A DNA stretch of 64,000 bases from Pedobacter zeae (GTDB lineage: Bacteria > Bacteroidota > Bacteroidia > Sphingobacteriales > Sphingobacteriaceae). The position numbers were made by a program, and so were the translations under genes. The stretch spans positions 806,001-870,000 of the forward strand of contig NZ_JACIEF010000002.1 of assembly GCF_014196715.1 (NCBI RefSeq), read 5' to 3'. How positions within the stretch are numbered: the stretch's first letter is position 1; the number at the start of each line of letters is the position of its first letter. The notes beneath the pieces are model-generated. The model worked only from the letters and a program-made list of their open reading frames with translations, was not told where the DNA came from and did no database searches. Shown here piece after piece: positions 8,410 to 17,431 of this stretch.

Positions 8410-9165
8410 TTATATTCTAACCGGAATCTGGTTCCTGCTTAATTCTTGTTTTAAATCGGGGATCAGTATTTCGCCATAATGAAATACCGAAGCAGCCAGT
8501 GCGGCATCAACATTGGCTTTCTGGAAAACTTCGGTAAAATGATCCATATTGCCTGCACCGCCCGAAGCAATAATCGGGATATTGATCATTTGGTTTATTT
8601 TACTCAATAAACCGCAATCAAAGCCCGCTTTAGTACCATCGTGGTCCATAGAGGTTAACAAAATCTCACCTGCGCCTAAATCTTCGGCCTGTTTAATCCA
8701 GTTTTCGGTTTCCAGTTCGGTAATTAACCTGCCGCCATTCAGGTGCACCCTGTTCTTCCCATCTACATGTTTGGTGTCGACTGCTAAAACCACAAACTGT
8801 ACGCCAAAGGCTTTAGCCAGTTCTTCAATCAGTTTAGGGTTTCGTACAGCTGCAGAGTTGATGCTGATTTTATCGGCACCGGCGTTTAACAAGGCCTCAG
8901 CATCAGCAATTTCGGTTATCCCACCACCTATGGTAAAAGGAATGTTCAACTGTCGCGCTACCGCTTTAACCATTTCGATCATGGTCTTGCGGCGTTCGTG
9001 CGTAGCAGTAATGTCAAGGAAAACCAATTCATCGGCACCTTGCTGCGCGTATTGGGCGGCCAGTTCAACCGGATCACCCGCGTCGCGTAAATCAACAAAG
9101 TTTACACCCTTTACTGTACGGCCGTCTTTAACGTCAAGACAGGGTATTATTCTTTTACTTAACAT
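8410..9165 (-). CDS. hisF: Imidazole glycerol phosphate synthase cyclase subunit
   Basis: A 251-aa (beta/alpha)8 barrel. Catalytic Asp11 is in [15 protein letters not shown] and the second Asp is in [11 protein letters not shown]. Phosphate-binding loops IPFTIGGGI and IIASGGAG are present. It forms the cyclase half of the HisH-HisF complex, converting PRFAR plus ammonia to IGP and AICAR. The gene is in operon order after hisA but is separated from it by a small membrane ORF and a REP-like palindrome, which is unusual because hisA and hisF are normally adjacent. Confidence 0.97.
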   Translation of the reverse strand: MLSKRIIPCLDVKDGRTVKGVNFVDLRDAGDPVELAAQYAQQGADELVFLDITATHERRKTMIEMVKAVARQLNIPFTIGGGITEIADAEALLNAGADKISINSAAVRNPKLIEELAKAFGVQFVVLAVDTKHVDGKNRVHLNGGRLITELETENWIKQAEDLGAGEILLTSMDHDGTKAGFDCGLLSKINQMINIPIIASGGAGNMDHFTEVFQKANVDAALAASVFHYGEILIPDLKQELSRNQIPVRI

Positions 9166-9178
9166 TTGTTTTGGTTTT

Positions 9179-9257
9179 CGTCACTGCTGGGTGCAGAGCA
9201 ATCTTAACGCGCAAACATAGCAATCGTTGTAGGATTGCTTCGTACCTCGCAATGACG
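9179..9257. repeat. REP-like palindromic element upstream of hisF
   Basis: Terminal inverted repeats of about 25 bp: CGTCACTGC at the left and GCAATGACG at the right, each followed inward by an AGCAATC/GATTGCT motif. The whole can fold into a long imperfect hairpin. The outer CGTCA/TGACG ends recur in elements at 17877 and 28158. Confidence 0.6.
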
Positions 9258-9264
9258 AGTATTA

Positions 9265-9468
9265 TTATCTTTTTACTAATCCAATTATTGTGAGAACTAC
9301 TCCAATTAAGAAAACGGGAATACAGAATAGAAATGAATATTCTCCAGTTATTGACATTAATTCTGTAAAATCACCTCGATAGGTGAACATATGCACACCC
9401 CATAGCAACATTCCTATTCCTAATAAAGTGATAAGTACTCCTGCAATAAATGTTTTCTTTGATTCCAA
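9265..9468 (-). CDS. Small two-helix membrane protein inside the his operon
   Basis: A 67-aa protein with two strong hydrophobic helices (about 8-28 and 44-64) joined by a short polar loop (TYRGDFTELMS), ending in LVKR. It starts 6 bp before the hisA stop would end, leaving a gap of 6 bp (9468 to 9475), so it is probably translated from the his mRNA. I recognise no family and no link to histidine synthesis. Together with the palindrome at 9179-9257 it looks like an insertion between hisA and hisF. Confidence 0.6.
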   Translation of the reverse strand: MESKKTFIAGVLITLLGIGMLLWGVHMFTYRGDFTELMSITGEYSFLFCIPVFLIGVVLTIIGLVKR

Positions 9469-9474
9469 TTGATT

Positions 9475-10224
9475 TTAAATCGAACTCAACGCCTTTAAAT
9501 TCCACTCTTTAATCTCTTCAATGGTAATCCGGTTTTCGTAAATGGCTTTTCCAACTACCACACTTCTGATCGGGTATTTGGCCAGTTCGTAAATATCGTC
9601 CATTGAGCTTACCCCGCCAGAAGCAATTAATTTGATCATGGGTGAGTGTTCCAGTAATTTTTGGTATAATTCAATTGCTGCGCCTCCTAATTTCCCGTCT
9701 TTGCTGATATCGGTACACAGGAAACGGAAAAAACCTAAAGCCAGGCATTTATCCACATAATCCATCAGTTTAATGGGTGAGCTTTCCATCCAGCCCGAGT
9801 ATTTAATTACTTCGTCCAAAACATCAATGGCAATAACGATGCGGTTGGCATAATCGTTTTTTTTGGCAAAAGCTTCGCTCAGCTGAGGCAAGAAATCAGG
9901 GTTGGTAATGGCTTGTGTACCTACAATTACACGGTGAATACCCGCATCAAGGAGGTTGGTCACCTGCTCAATGGTACGGATGCCGCCGCCATATTGTACT
10001 CGCATTTCTGTTTTTTTAATGATCTCGAAAAGTGATTTCTGGTTGCTGAAATCGCCTTTTGCACCGTTCAAATCAATAATGTGGATAAAATCGGTACCGT
10101 TTGAACGGTATTTTTCGATCATATCGGCAATAGAAACATCGTATTCAGTTTTCTGGTTGTAATCGCCTTCGCGCAAACGGACAACCTTTCCATCTAAAAT
10201 ATCAATAGCAGGTATTATATACAT
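9475..10224 (-). CDS. hisA: 1-(5-phosphoribosyl)-5-[(5-phosphoribosylamino)methylideneamino]imidazole-4-carboxamide isomerase
   Basis: A 249-aa (beta/alpha)8-barrel isomerase homologous to HisF. Catalytic Asp8 is in PAIDILDGKVVRL and the second Asp is in VIAIDVLDEV. Phosphate loops VQYGGGIRT and LIASGGVSS are visible. It performs the Amadori-type isomerisation ProFAR to PRFAR. The start codon is one base after the hisH stop, so the two genes are translationally coupled. Confidence 0.97.
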   Translation of the reverse strand: MYIIPAIDILDGKVVRLREGDYNQKTEYDVSIADMIEKYRSNGTDFIHIIDLNGAKGDFSNQKSLFEIIKKTEMRVQYGGGIRTIEQVTNLLDAGIHRVIVGTQAITNPDFLPQLSEAFAKKNDYANRIVIAIDVLDEVIKYSGWMESSPIKLMDYVDKCLALGFFRFLCTDISKDGKLGGAAIELYQKLLEHSPMIKLIASGGVSSMDDIYELAKYPIRSVVVGKAIYENRITIEEIKEWNLKALSSI

Positions 10225-10225
10225 C

Positions 10226-10819
10226 TTATAAGCTTAAGTTTGAAAAATTTTTTAATATTAACTCACCGGCTTTCCCTGATTTCTCGGGGTGGAACTGAAC
10301 GCCGTAAAAATTGTCCTTTTGTACCGCTGCCGAAAAGGTTAAACCATAATCAGCAGATGCAATGTCAAAAGTAGGGTTATATTCAATAAAGTACGAATGC
10401 ACAAAGTAAAATTGTGTATTATCTTCAACACCTTCAAACAGTGAATTGTTTTTAGGGCTTACGGCATTCCAGCCCATGTGTGGGATTTTGATATTCAGTG
10501 TTTTATCAAATTTTTTGGTCTTTACGGGCACAATGTCCAACAGGTCGGCATTACCTTCTTCCGAATGTTCGGTTATGAGCTGCATGCCCACGCAAATGCC
10601 CAGTACAGGTTTGGTCAGTTTTTTTATGGCTTCAACCAGGCCGGTATCCTTTAGTTTTTCCATGGCTGCACCCGCATGGCCCACCCCCGGGATGATGATA
10701 TGGCTGTATTTTTCAAGGTCGGCTTCAGTATCAACCATGCCATACTGGAGGTTTAAGCGGTCTAAAGCTGCGGTTAGCGAGAAAATATTGCCGGCGCCGT
10801 AATTTATTATTCCAATCAT
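10226..10819 (-). CDS. hisH: Imidazole glycerol phosphate synthase glutaminase subunit
   Basis: A 197-aa class I glutamine amidotransferase. The nucleophile Cys is in LGICVGMQL, and the His/Glu pair is in QFHPEKSG near the C-terminus. The N-terminus IGIINYGAGNIFSL is typical. It hydrolyses glutamine and channels ammonia to HisF. The 238-bp gap to hisB contains dispersed repeats rather than an obvious promoter, so co-transcription with hisB is likely but not proven. Confidence 0.97.
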   Translation of the reverse strand: MIGIINYGAGNIFSLTAALDRLNLQYGMVDTEADLEKYSHIIIPGVGHAGAAMEKLKDTGLVEAIKKLTKPVLGICVGMQLITEHSEEGNADLLDIVPVKTKKFDKTLNIKIPHMGWNAVSPKNNSLFEGVEDNTQFYFVHSYFIEYNPTFDIASADYGLTFSAAVQKDNFYGVQFHPEKSGKAGELILKNFSNLSL

Positions 10820-10927
10820 TTTAGTATTTAATATCCAGTATCAAGACGAAAGGCTGTCAACCTAATGTCGATAAAATTAACTTTATATCTTTTATTTATA
10901 AAGGTTTGAAAATGAATGTCAGTTTTT

Positions 10928-11054
10928 TATAGGTTCTGTAGTCCCGCTATCGCTTATAGTCCTCGCTACCCTGTGGGCTATTCCGCTCTATCGGGTTTAT
11001 TCAACAACGGGTGAGCTCAAAACCCTCAACCTTAAACCTTTCTGCCTTCCACCT
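10928..11054. repeat. Composite dispersed repeat between hisB and hisH
   Basis: A G+C-richer tract with near-tandem units (CCCGCTATCGCTTATAGTCC, CTCGCTACCCTGTGGGCTAT) is followed by the pyrimidine-rich motif AACCCTCAACCTTAAACC at 11014-11054. No coding potential is seen. It sits inside the his operon. Confidence 0.5.
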
Positions 11055-11057
11055 TCC

Positions 11058-12191
11058 TTATAACATGCCCTTTGTACTTGGTAATACCATTTTCTCGGCA
11101 TCGCGTTTTACGGCCATTTTTATGGCTTTGGCAAATGCTTTAAAAATAGCTTCAATTTTGTGGTGTTCGTTTTCGCCTTCGGCTTTAATATTCAGGTTAC
11201 ATTTTGCGGCATCACTGAATGATTTAAAGAAATGGTAAAACATTTCGCTAGGCATATCGCCTACTTTTTCGCGTTTAAATTCAGCATCCCAAACAATCCA
11301 GTTCCTGCCCCCAAAATCGATGGCTACCTGCGCCAGGCAATCGTCCATTGGTAAGCAAAAACCATACCTTTCAATACCTAGTTTATTGCCTAAACCTTTA
11401 GCAAAAGCCTCGCCCAGGGCAATTCCGGTATCTTCTATGGTGTGGTGCTCATCAATATGTAAATCACCTTTGGCAATCACCTCTAGGTCTACACTGCCAT
11501 GTCTGGCAATCTGGTCGAGCATGTGATCAAAAAAGTTAAGACCCGTTTCTATTTTCGCTTTTCCGGTACCATCCAAATCAAGGTTAATGGTAATATCGGT
11601 CTCGTTGGTTTTGCGTACATGGTTAATTTTCCTGCTTCCTGCTTTTAACAGGTTGTAGATGTCTTCCCATTTCCGGGTTTCTAAAACAATAACGTCCAAT
11701 AAGGTTTCGTGTTTGTCTAAAGCTTCGGTTGATCCCAATGCATCATTCTGGCGAAGGAATATCGCCTTTGCACCTAAATTTTTAGCAAGGATCACGTCGT
11801 TTAACCGGTCGCCAATTACGTAAGAGTTTTGTAAATCATAGTCGCCGGTAAAATATTTGGTAAGCAAAGCCGTGCCGGGTTTACGGGTAGGAGCATTGTC
11901 TTTGGCAAAAGTACGGTCGATCACAATCTCGCTGAAATTAACACCTTCACCAGCAAAAGTATCTAACATGAAATTATGGATAGGCCAGAAATTTTCTTCA
12001 GGATTTGAAGGAGTTCCCAGGCCATCCTGGTTCGTTACCATCACCAGTTCGTAATCCATTTCACTGGCAATTTTCGACAGGTAATATAGCGAACGCGGAT
12101 AAAATTTTAGTTTGGCGAAACTGTCTACCTGCTCATCTTCCGGTTCGATGTTCAATGTACCGTCGCGATCGATAAATAATACTTTTTTCAT
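11058..12191 (-). CDS. hisB: Bifunctional histidinol-phosphatase / imidazoleglycerol-phosphate dehydratase
   Basis: A 377-aa fusion. The N-terminal HAD phosphatase has the nucleophile motif FIDRDGTLN and [12 protein letters not shown]. The C-terminal IGP dehydratase (about 185-377) has the two Mn-binding repeats [16 protein letters not shown] and [14 protein letters not shown], plus [13 protein letters not shown]. This E. coli-like fusion is the common arrangement in Bacteroidota. The start overlaps the hisC stop by 4 bp, so translation is coupled. Confidence 0.97.
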   Translation of the reverse strand: MKKVLFIDRDGTLNIEPEDEQVDSFAKLKFYPRSLYYLSKIASEMDYELVMVTNQDGLGTPSNPEENFWPIHNFMLDTFAGEGVNFSEIVIDRTFAKDNAPTRKPGTALLTKYFTGDYDLQNSYVIGDRLNDVILAKNLGAKAIFLRQNDALGSTEALDKHETLLDVIVLETRKWEDIYNLLKAGSRKINHVRKTNETDITINLDLDGTGKAKIETGLNFFDHMLDQIARHGSVDLEVIAKGDLHIDEHHTIEDTGIALGEAFAKGLGNKLGIERYGFCLPMDDCLAQVAIDFGGRNWIVWDAEFKREKVGDMPSEMFYHFFKSFSDAAKCNLNIKAEGENEHHKIEAIFKAFAKAIKMAVKRDAEKMVLPSTKGML

Positions 12192-13231
12192 GATAAGTTT
12201 TTTAATACAGTTAACAGTTTATCGTTCTCTTCTTTTGTGCCTACAGTAATGCGTAAACAGCCTTCGCAAAGTGTCACCTTTGAACGGTCGCGCACGATGA
12301 TTCCTGCATTGACCAGATCGTCGTAAATTTTAAGGGCATTGGTTACTTCTGCCAGTACAAAATTTGCATCAGAAGGATAAACTTTTGTTACGATTTTGAG
12401 GTCGTTTAAAGCGATAGATAAACGCTGTCTTTCGGCAACAGATTCTTTAATCCATTCGTTCACCTGTGCGATATTTTTTAGTGCTTCAAAAGCTAAATCC
12501 TGGGTGGCCTGATTGATGTTATAAGGTGGTTTAATTTTGTTTAAAACATCGATCACTTTTGTTGAAGAAAATGCCATGCCCAAACGTAAGGCGGCAAGTC
12601 CCCAGGCTTTCGAAAAAGTCTGCAAAACGACCAGGTTTCCGTACTCGGTTAGCTCTTGTATAAAGGTCTTTTGACGGGCGTAATTAATGTAGGCTTCATC
12701 TACCACAACGATGCCATTAAAGTTGGCTAAAATCGTTTCAATATCTGCACGGTTAATCGAATTTCCGGTTGGATTATTTGGCGAACAAATGAAAATTAAT
12801 TTCGTGTTTTTATCAATCTTTTCTGCAATCTTTTCCATGTCTAACTGGAAGTTCGGAAGCAGGCTAACCTTGCGGATTTCAACATCATTTATATTTGCTG
12901 AAACTTCGTACATGCCGTAAGTAGGAGGCAAAATAATTACATTGTCTTTACCTGGGTTACAGAAGGCCCGAAATAATAAATCGATGGCTTCGTCGCTACC
13001 ATTTCCCAGGAAAGTATTCTCAATAGGCACGCCTTTTATTTTGCTTATGGCATCCTTTAAGTCCAGTTGTAAGGGATCCGGATAGCGGTTATAATTGGCT
13101 GGTAAAGGCGAGCCATAACTGTTCTCGTTGGCATCTAAAAAAATTGATGCCTGGCCTTTAAACTCGTCCCGGGCAGTAGAGTAGGGGCGAAGGTTTTTTA
13201 TATTTTCTCTTACTAAATCGTTAATGTCCAT
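12188..13231 (-). CDS. hisC: Histidinol-phosphate aminotransferase
   Basis: A 347-aa fold-type I PLP aminotransferase. The PLP lysine is in [14 protein letters not shown]. Also visible are [24 protein letters not shown] and VVDEAYINY. It converts imidazole acetol phosphate to histidinol phosphate. Five perfect tandem GGTAAAA heptamers (13239-13273) lie directly upstream, ending 7 bp before the start codon on the coding side, where a ribosome would bind. That could make translation sensitive to copy number. Confidence 0.97.
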   Translation of the reverse strand: MDINDLVRENIKNLRPYSTARDEFKGQASIFLDANENSYGSPLPANYNRYPDPLQLDLKDAISKIKGVPIENTFLGNGSDEAIDLLFRAFCNPGKDNVIILPPTYGMYEVSANINDVEIRKVSLLPNFQLDMEKIAEKIDKNTKLIFICSPNNPTGNSINRADIETILANFNGIVVVDEAYINYARQKTFIQELTEYGNLVVLQTFSKAWGLAALRLGMAFSSTKVIDVLNKIKPPYNINQATQDLAFEALKNIAQVNEWIKESVAERQRLSIALNDLKIVTKVYPSDANFVLAEVTNALKIYDDLVNAGIIVRDRSKVTLCEGCLRITVGTKEENDKLLTVLKNLS

Positions 13232-13238
13232 TATTTGA

Positions 13239-13273
13239 GGTAAAAGGTAAAAGGTAAAAGGTAAAAGGTAAAA
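13239..13273. repeat. Five perfect tandem heptamers (GGTAAAA)5 just upstream of hisC
   Basis: 35 bp consisting of five identical GGTAAAA units, a simple-sequence repeat prone to slipped-strand change. On the hisC mRNA it reads as TTTTACC repeats immediately before the start codon. The units also match the TTTTACC motif of the dispersed pyrimidine-rich repeats elsewhere in the window. Confidence 0.9.
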
Positions 13274-13360
13274 GGGTTGGCGATTTGCCTAAAGCTTTCT
13301 ACATTATACTTTCTACAGAATTTATTAAATGACTTAATCTTATTTCAGTTTTATTTTATG

Positions 13361-14671
13361 CTAATTTATCTCCTGACTTCCGACTCCGGACTCAAAATTT
13401 AACCTGATACTCACTGCATTCTTGTGCGCTTCCAGTCCTTCTGCTGCTGCGAGTGTTTCAACAGTTGTACCAATGTTGTTTAAACCTTCGGTTGACAGGT
13501 GCTGAAAAGTGATTTTTTTAATAAAAGCATCAACAGAAACACCTGAGTATGCTTTTGCGAAACCACTGGTTGGTAAGGTATGGTTGGTACCTGAGGCATA
13601 ATCGCCTGCACTTTCGGGTGTCAGGTTGCCTAAAAATACCGATCCGGCATTGGTAATCAATGGGATAAGCTTTTGGTACTCCTCAGTGGCCAATATTAAG
13701 TGTTCTGGTGCATATTCGTTTGAAAACTGCATCGCGAGCGCTATATTATCGGTTAGAACTGCATAAGAATTGTCGATAGCTTTGGCGGCAATGTCTTTTC
13801 TTGGCAGGATAGTAAGTTGTTTTTCAACCTCTTTTATTGTTTCAGCTATAATATCATTAGAGGTAGAAACCAATATAGCCTGACTATCAGTTCCGTGTTC
13901 TGCCTGTGCAAGGAGATCTGCGGCCACAAATGACGGAATGGCAGTTTCATCAGCTACTACCAATACTTCAGATGGACCTGCAGGCATATCAATAGCCACC
14001 TTGTTTTGCACCATGGTTTTGGCTGTAGTTACATAGCGGTTACCCGGGCCAAATATCTTGTATACCTGTGGTACAGATTCGGTTCCGAAAGCCATTGCAG
14101 CTACGGCTTGTGCGCCACCTATCATGAATATTTTTTCGATACCCAGCAGCACCGCGCAGTAAGCCAGGTAGCAATTGGTTTTGCTATCCTGCTGTGGTGG
14201 CGAGCATACAATTATTTCTTTGCAGCCTGCAATAAGCGCCGGTGTTGCCAGCATTAAAAAGGTACTCGGTAACACCGCTGTTCCACCCGGGATATAAAGC
14301 CCGACCTTTTCAATTGCCCTGGCTTCCCGCCAGCAAACCACACCAGGCATGGTCTCCACTTTATCTTCTTTTTTTAATTGCGACAGGTGAAAATTTTTGA
14401 TGTTTTCGTAAGCGGTATCTATAGCCTTTTTTGCATCAGCGGGAATGGAAGCTGCAATGGCTTGTAATTCTTCGCGGTCTAAAAAAAGCTTTTTCAGTTC
14501 AACTTTGTCAAAGGTTTTTGCGAAATTAAAAAGGGCTTGGTCGCCATCCTCTCTTACCGTTTTTATGATGTCGGCAACACGGCTTTCAACCAATTTATCG
14601 TCTTCGATCTGCCTTGAACAAAGTTCTTCAATTTTTGATTTAGATAAATCTTTATAATTGTAGATTTTCAA
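13361..14671 (-). CDS. hisD: Histidinol dehydrogenase
   Basis: A 436-aa enzyme for the last two oxidations, histidinol to histidine. Family signatures are GPSEVLVVADE, AEHGTDSQAILVS, the EHLIL segment and GDYASGTNHTLPTSG. The zinc-site residues of this family appear intact. The last ~11 residues (FESGVGSQEIN) are encoded by a CTTCCGACTCCGGACTC repeat that also occurs near 31565, so the C-terminal tail seems to have been extended by a dispersed repeat. The gap to hisG is 49 bp. Confidence 0.97.
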   Translation of the reverse strand: MKIYNYKDLSKSKIEELCSRQIEDDKLVESRVADIIKTVREDGDQALFNFAKTFDKVELKKLFLDREELQAIAASIPADAKKAIDTAYENIKNFHLSQLKKEDKVETMPGVVCWREARAIEKVGLYIPGGTAVLPSTFLMLATPALIAGCKEIIVCSPPQQDSKTNCYLAYCAVLLGIEKIFMIGGAQAVAAMAFGTESVPQVYKIFGPGNRYVTTAKTMVQNKVAIDMPAGPSEVLVVADETAIPSFVAADLLAQAEHGTDSQAILVSTSNDIIAETIKEVEKQLTILPRKDIAAKAIDNSYAVLTDNIALAMQFSNEYAPEHLILATEEYQKLIPLITNAGSVFLGNLTPESAGDYASGTNHTLPTSGFAKAYSGVSVDAFIKKITFQHLSTEGLNNIGTTVETLAAAEGLEAHKNAVSIRLNFESGVGSQEIN

Positions 14672-14720
14672 TGTTTTATGTTTTAAAATTAACTAATAGT
14701 TAATGTATAATTATTCGATT

Positions 14721-15572
14721 TTACCTGATTATTTTCTCAATTGGCATAACCAAAATGCCTTCAGCACCGGCAGCTTTTAAGTTATTTATTTTATCCCAGA
14801 AATCGGCTTCGGCAATTACCGAATGTACAGCTACCCAGTTCGGTTCGAAGAGTGGAACTACCGTTGGACTTTTAACACCCGGAAGAAGATCGACCACTTT
14901 TTGAAGGTTATCTTTAGATACATTCAGCACTACATATTTGTTCGATTTTGCACTGAGTACCGAGCGGATCCTTTGCAGTAATTCTTCCACTTCTGGATTG
15001 CCGGCTACCGATTTATTTCCGATTAAAACGGCTTCCGATTGCATCACATCTGCAAATGGTTTTAGTCCGTTGCTCTTTAATGTTCCGCCGGTAGAAACGA
15101 TATCAAAAATGGCGTCGCTCAAGCCTAAACCCGGGCCAATTTCTACCGAACCGGAGATGGTCCTGATGTCAGATTTTACACCATTTTCAGTTAAGAATTT
15201 TTCGAGGATTACAGGGTAAGAAGTAGCTATGGCTTTACCGTTCAGTTCTGATAAATTTTGAATGGTGCTGGTGGCCTGAACAGCAATTTTTAAGGTGCAT
15301 TTTCCAAAACCCAGTTTTTGCAGGTAATCAACTTCGGCTTTGGTTTCTACAATTACATTTTCGCCAACAATGCCCAGGTCGGCAATCCCATCCTGTACAT
15401 ATTCCGGAATATCATCATCACGCAGAAAAAGAATTTCTAAAGGAAAATTGGTAACAGTTGAAATGAGCGAGCTTTTGTAGTTTTCGAATGCTAAACCACA
15501 GTTTTTAAGTATTTCTACAGATTTTTCGTTTAATCTACCCGATTTCTGGATAGCAATTTTAAGTGTTTTCAA
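14721..15572 (-). CDS. hisG: ATP phosphoribosyltransferase, long form
   Basis: A 283-aa enzyme for the committed step, ATP + PRPP to phosphoribosyl-ATP. It has the long-form architecture: a periplasmic-binding-like catalytic domain (1-~205) with the PRPP loop DAIFDIVSTGGTLKSNGL, and a C-terminal ACT-like regulatory domain (~210-283) for histidine feedback inhibition. No hisZ is needed for this form. It is the first structural gene of the operon, 78 bp after the His-rich leader ORF and its hairpins. Confidence 0.97.
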   Translation of the reverse strand: MKTLKIAIQKSGRLNEKSVEILKNCGLAFENYKSSLISTVTNFPLEILFLRDDDIPEYVQDGIADLGIVGENVIVETKAEVDYLQKLGFGKCTLKIAVQATSTIQNLSELNGKAIATSYPVILEKFLTENGVKSDIRTISGSVEIGPGLGLSDAIFDIVSTGGTLKSNGLKPFADVMQSEAVLIGNKSVAGNPEVEELLQRIRSVLSAKSNKYVVLNVSKDNLQKVVDLLPGVKSPTVVPLFEPNWVAVHSVIAEADFWDKINNLKAAGAEGILVMPIEKIIR

Positions 15573-15610
15573 AGTATTGAATATAGAGTGGACAAGAAAT
15601 TATTTTACGG

Positions 15611-15634
15611 AAAAAACGTTTTGAAGTACAAAAC
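15611..15634 (-). terminator. Putative attenuator terminator hairpin before hisG
   Basis: On the his strand, GTTTTG-TACTT-CAAAAC folds into a 6-bp stem followed by G and six T. It lies between the leader ORF stop and hisG. The stem is A+T-rich and weak alone, so it is proposed as the terminator arm of an attenuator together with the CATCGCC/GGCGATG hairpin (15645-15662). Confidence 0.5.
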
Positions 15635-15650
15635 AAACATATATCATCGC

Positions 15651-15698
15651 CTATCGGCGATGGTGTAGATGTAAGTGATGGTTCAAAGTTAAGTTCAT
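15651..15698 (-). CDS. hisL: His operon leader peptide
   Basis: A 15-codon ORF, MNLTLNHHLHLHHRR and stop, lies between the his promoter and hisG. Five of its residues are histidine (positions 7, 8, 10, 12, 13), far above chance for so short an ORF in this exact place. The stop codon lies inside a perfect 7-bp hairpin (CATCGCC-GATA-GGCGATG, 15645-15662), so ribosome position on the His codons would decide whether this hairpin forms. The classic model from enteric bacteria is that ribosomes stall on the His codons when charged tRNA-His is scarce and the downstream terminator is avoided. Application here is inference from layout. Confidence 0.8.
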   Translation of the reverse strand: MNLTLNHHLHLHHRR

Positions 15699-15743
15699 AA
15701 ATTTATTTCTGCCAATATCAATGCTTTAGCTGATTAGCGATGG

Positions 15744-15773
15744 CAAATATAGTGTTTGAAATGGTAAAACAAA
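15744..15773 (-). promoter_or_regulatory. His operon promoter (TTTG-N18-TATATTTG)
   Basis: On the minus strand TTTG is followed after 18 nt by TATATTTG, a match to the Bacteroidota -33/-7 promoter (TTTG / TAnnTTTG). Predicted transcription start is about 15737, roughly 40 nt before the leader-peptide ATG. Confidence 0.65.
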
Positions 15774-15849
15774 AAATAATGGCACTTAATTTGTCATTAT
15801 GCTGTTTTTATTGCTAACAACCCTTATTTTGTATTAAATTTTTAACAAA

Positions 15850-17412
15850 TTGAAAAAATTTCGCTTTCTGATTTTGCCCCTTTTACTATTCATTTCTGCC
15901 TGCGGATGGTTTAAAAGCCCGCCCGAGGTTGGAAAAGTGCTGTCAGCACATTTTAATAACAAAATGTACAAGGATTTCGATACGGCAGCTTACGACAGCA
16001 TTTTTGTTAAAACAATGGATAGTCTTTCAGGCAAATTCATCAATCCGAAAACAATCAAGGCGTTTTATAAGCATAATTATAACCAACCTCAACTGGTTAC
16101 CCGTTTTTATACCCATGGCGAGCTCGATTCACTTGTAGTTTATCTGAATGGAAGTGCGGTGCATGGCTTTAACCCCAAAATATTTAAGGCTAATGAGATT
16201 TCGGATTTGCTGGAGGTATTAAGTGCTAATAAATTTAAAAAGGTTGAAGAGAGTTATCCGGTTATTGCTAAACTTGAACTTTTATCGGCTAATGCCTATT
16301 TAAATTACACCAATTATTTAAAGTATGGCGTGGTAAATCCGCGTAATATTTTCTCGCGTTATTACATCAAAGTGGGGCGTCCGGATAGTGCGGGTATGGT
16401 GAAACTTTTAGAAGGAAACGACCTGGTTGAAAACCTCAAATCTGCTCAGCCGAAATCGCCGCAATATAAAGCGTTGCAGTCTGCATATTTGAACGCAGAT
16501 TCAGAAAGTGAAAAGCGAATTTTATTGCTGAATATGGAGCGCTTCAGGTGGCAGATGCCTGCTACCGGAGATAACTATGTACAGGTAAATATTCCCGACT
16601 TCAGGCTTACCTGGTTAGATCAATTGGATACCGTAATTTCGATGAAAGTTTGCGTGGGCGGGAAGCGCGAAAATGGTTACGAAGAGAAGCTAAAAGCCTT
16701 TGCCAAATCGGGCAATTTAGACGATAAACCAAAGAACCACGAAACCCCTTTATTGTTCAGTAAAATCAACTCCATTCAGGCCAATCCAATCTGGAATATT
16801 CCGGTGAGTATTGCCCAGAGCGAGATCTATTGGATGGCCAGGAAAGATCCTTTTTATTTGTCGAACAGCAATATTAAAGTTTACTATAAAGACAAGCTGA
16901 TTGGGGAGCCTGATACCATTAACTGGAATCGTTATTCGAGGGATAAATTACCCTTTAAATTTAAGCAGGGATCAGGAGGTGGAAATGCGCTGGGTAAGTT
17001 CAAATTTATTTTCGATAACAGCTCGAGCATTTACCTGCACGATACCAATAATAAAAATGGCTTTAATTTAACCAACCGGGCCATCAGTCATGGCTGTGTG
17101 CGGATTGAAAAACCGCTGGAGTTTGCCAGGCTCCTGGTGAAAGATACATATACTTACGATAAACTGAGGGCTGAGGTAGATTTACCTCCTGTTGATAGCA
17201 CACATATGAAGTGGTACCAAAAAAGGATGGCCCAAAAAGCCGATACACTTAAAACCTTCCAGCTAAAGCCAGCCTGGTTCGCACCTAAAAACCCGGTACC
17301 CTTAATCATTACCTATATTACCGCCTGGGCGCAGAACGATAGGATCGAATACCGCCCGGATGTTTACGGAATGGACGAAAAACTTTGGGCTGCAATGAAG
17401 AAGTATCGATAA
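15850..17412 (+). CDS. L,D-transpeptidase family lipoprotein (YcbB-like)
   Basis: A 520-aa protein starting at a TTG codon. The N-terminus KKFRFLILPLLLFISACGWF is a lipoprotein signal with lipobox ISAC, so it should be anchored to a membrane on the periplasmic side. The C-terminal half is a YkuD catalytic domain ending in the active-site motif ISHGCVRIEKP (Cys near residue 416). The N-terminal half matches the scaffold/peptidoglycan-binding region of YcbB/LdtD-type enzymes. It forms 3-3 cross-links in peptidoglycan. It is divergent from the his operon. Confidence 0.88.
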   Translation: MKKFRFLILPLLLFISACGWFKSPPEVGKVLSAHFNNKMYKDFDTAAYDSIFVKTMDSLSGKFINPKTIKAFYKHNYNQPQLVTRFYTHGELDSLVVYLNGSAVHGFNPKIFKANEISDLLEVLSANKFKKVEESYPVIAKLELLSANAYLNYTNYLKYGVVNPRNIFSRYYIKVGRPDSAGMVKLLEGNDLVENLKSAQPKSPQYKALQSAYLNADSESEKRILLLNMERFRWQMPATGDNYVQVNIPDFRLTWLDQLDTVISMKVCVGGKRENGYEEKLKAFAKSGNLDDKPKNHETPLLFSKINSIQANPIWNIPVSIAQSEIYWMARKDPFYLSNSNIKVYYKDKLIGEPDTINWNRYSRDKLPFKFKQGSGGGNALGKFKFIFDNSSSIYLHDTNNKNGFNLTNRAISHGCVRIEKPLEFARLLVKDTYTYDKLRAEVDLPPVDSTHMKWYQKRMAQKADTLKTFQLKPAWFAPKNPVPLIITYITAWAQNDRIEYRPDVYGMDEKLWAAMKKYR

Positions 17413-17431
17413 GAAAGCTTTATTTTGCACC

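Noticed and set aside
8549..9220. 223-codon plus-strand open frame
   Set aside because: Antisense to hisF over its whole length; composition (Ser/Ala/Pro rich) is that of a shadow frame.
9179..9257. CRISPR-like repeats
   Set aside because: Repeats in the window are palindromic or pyrimidine tracts with no regular spacers and no cas genes are present.
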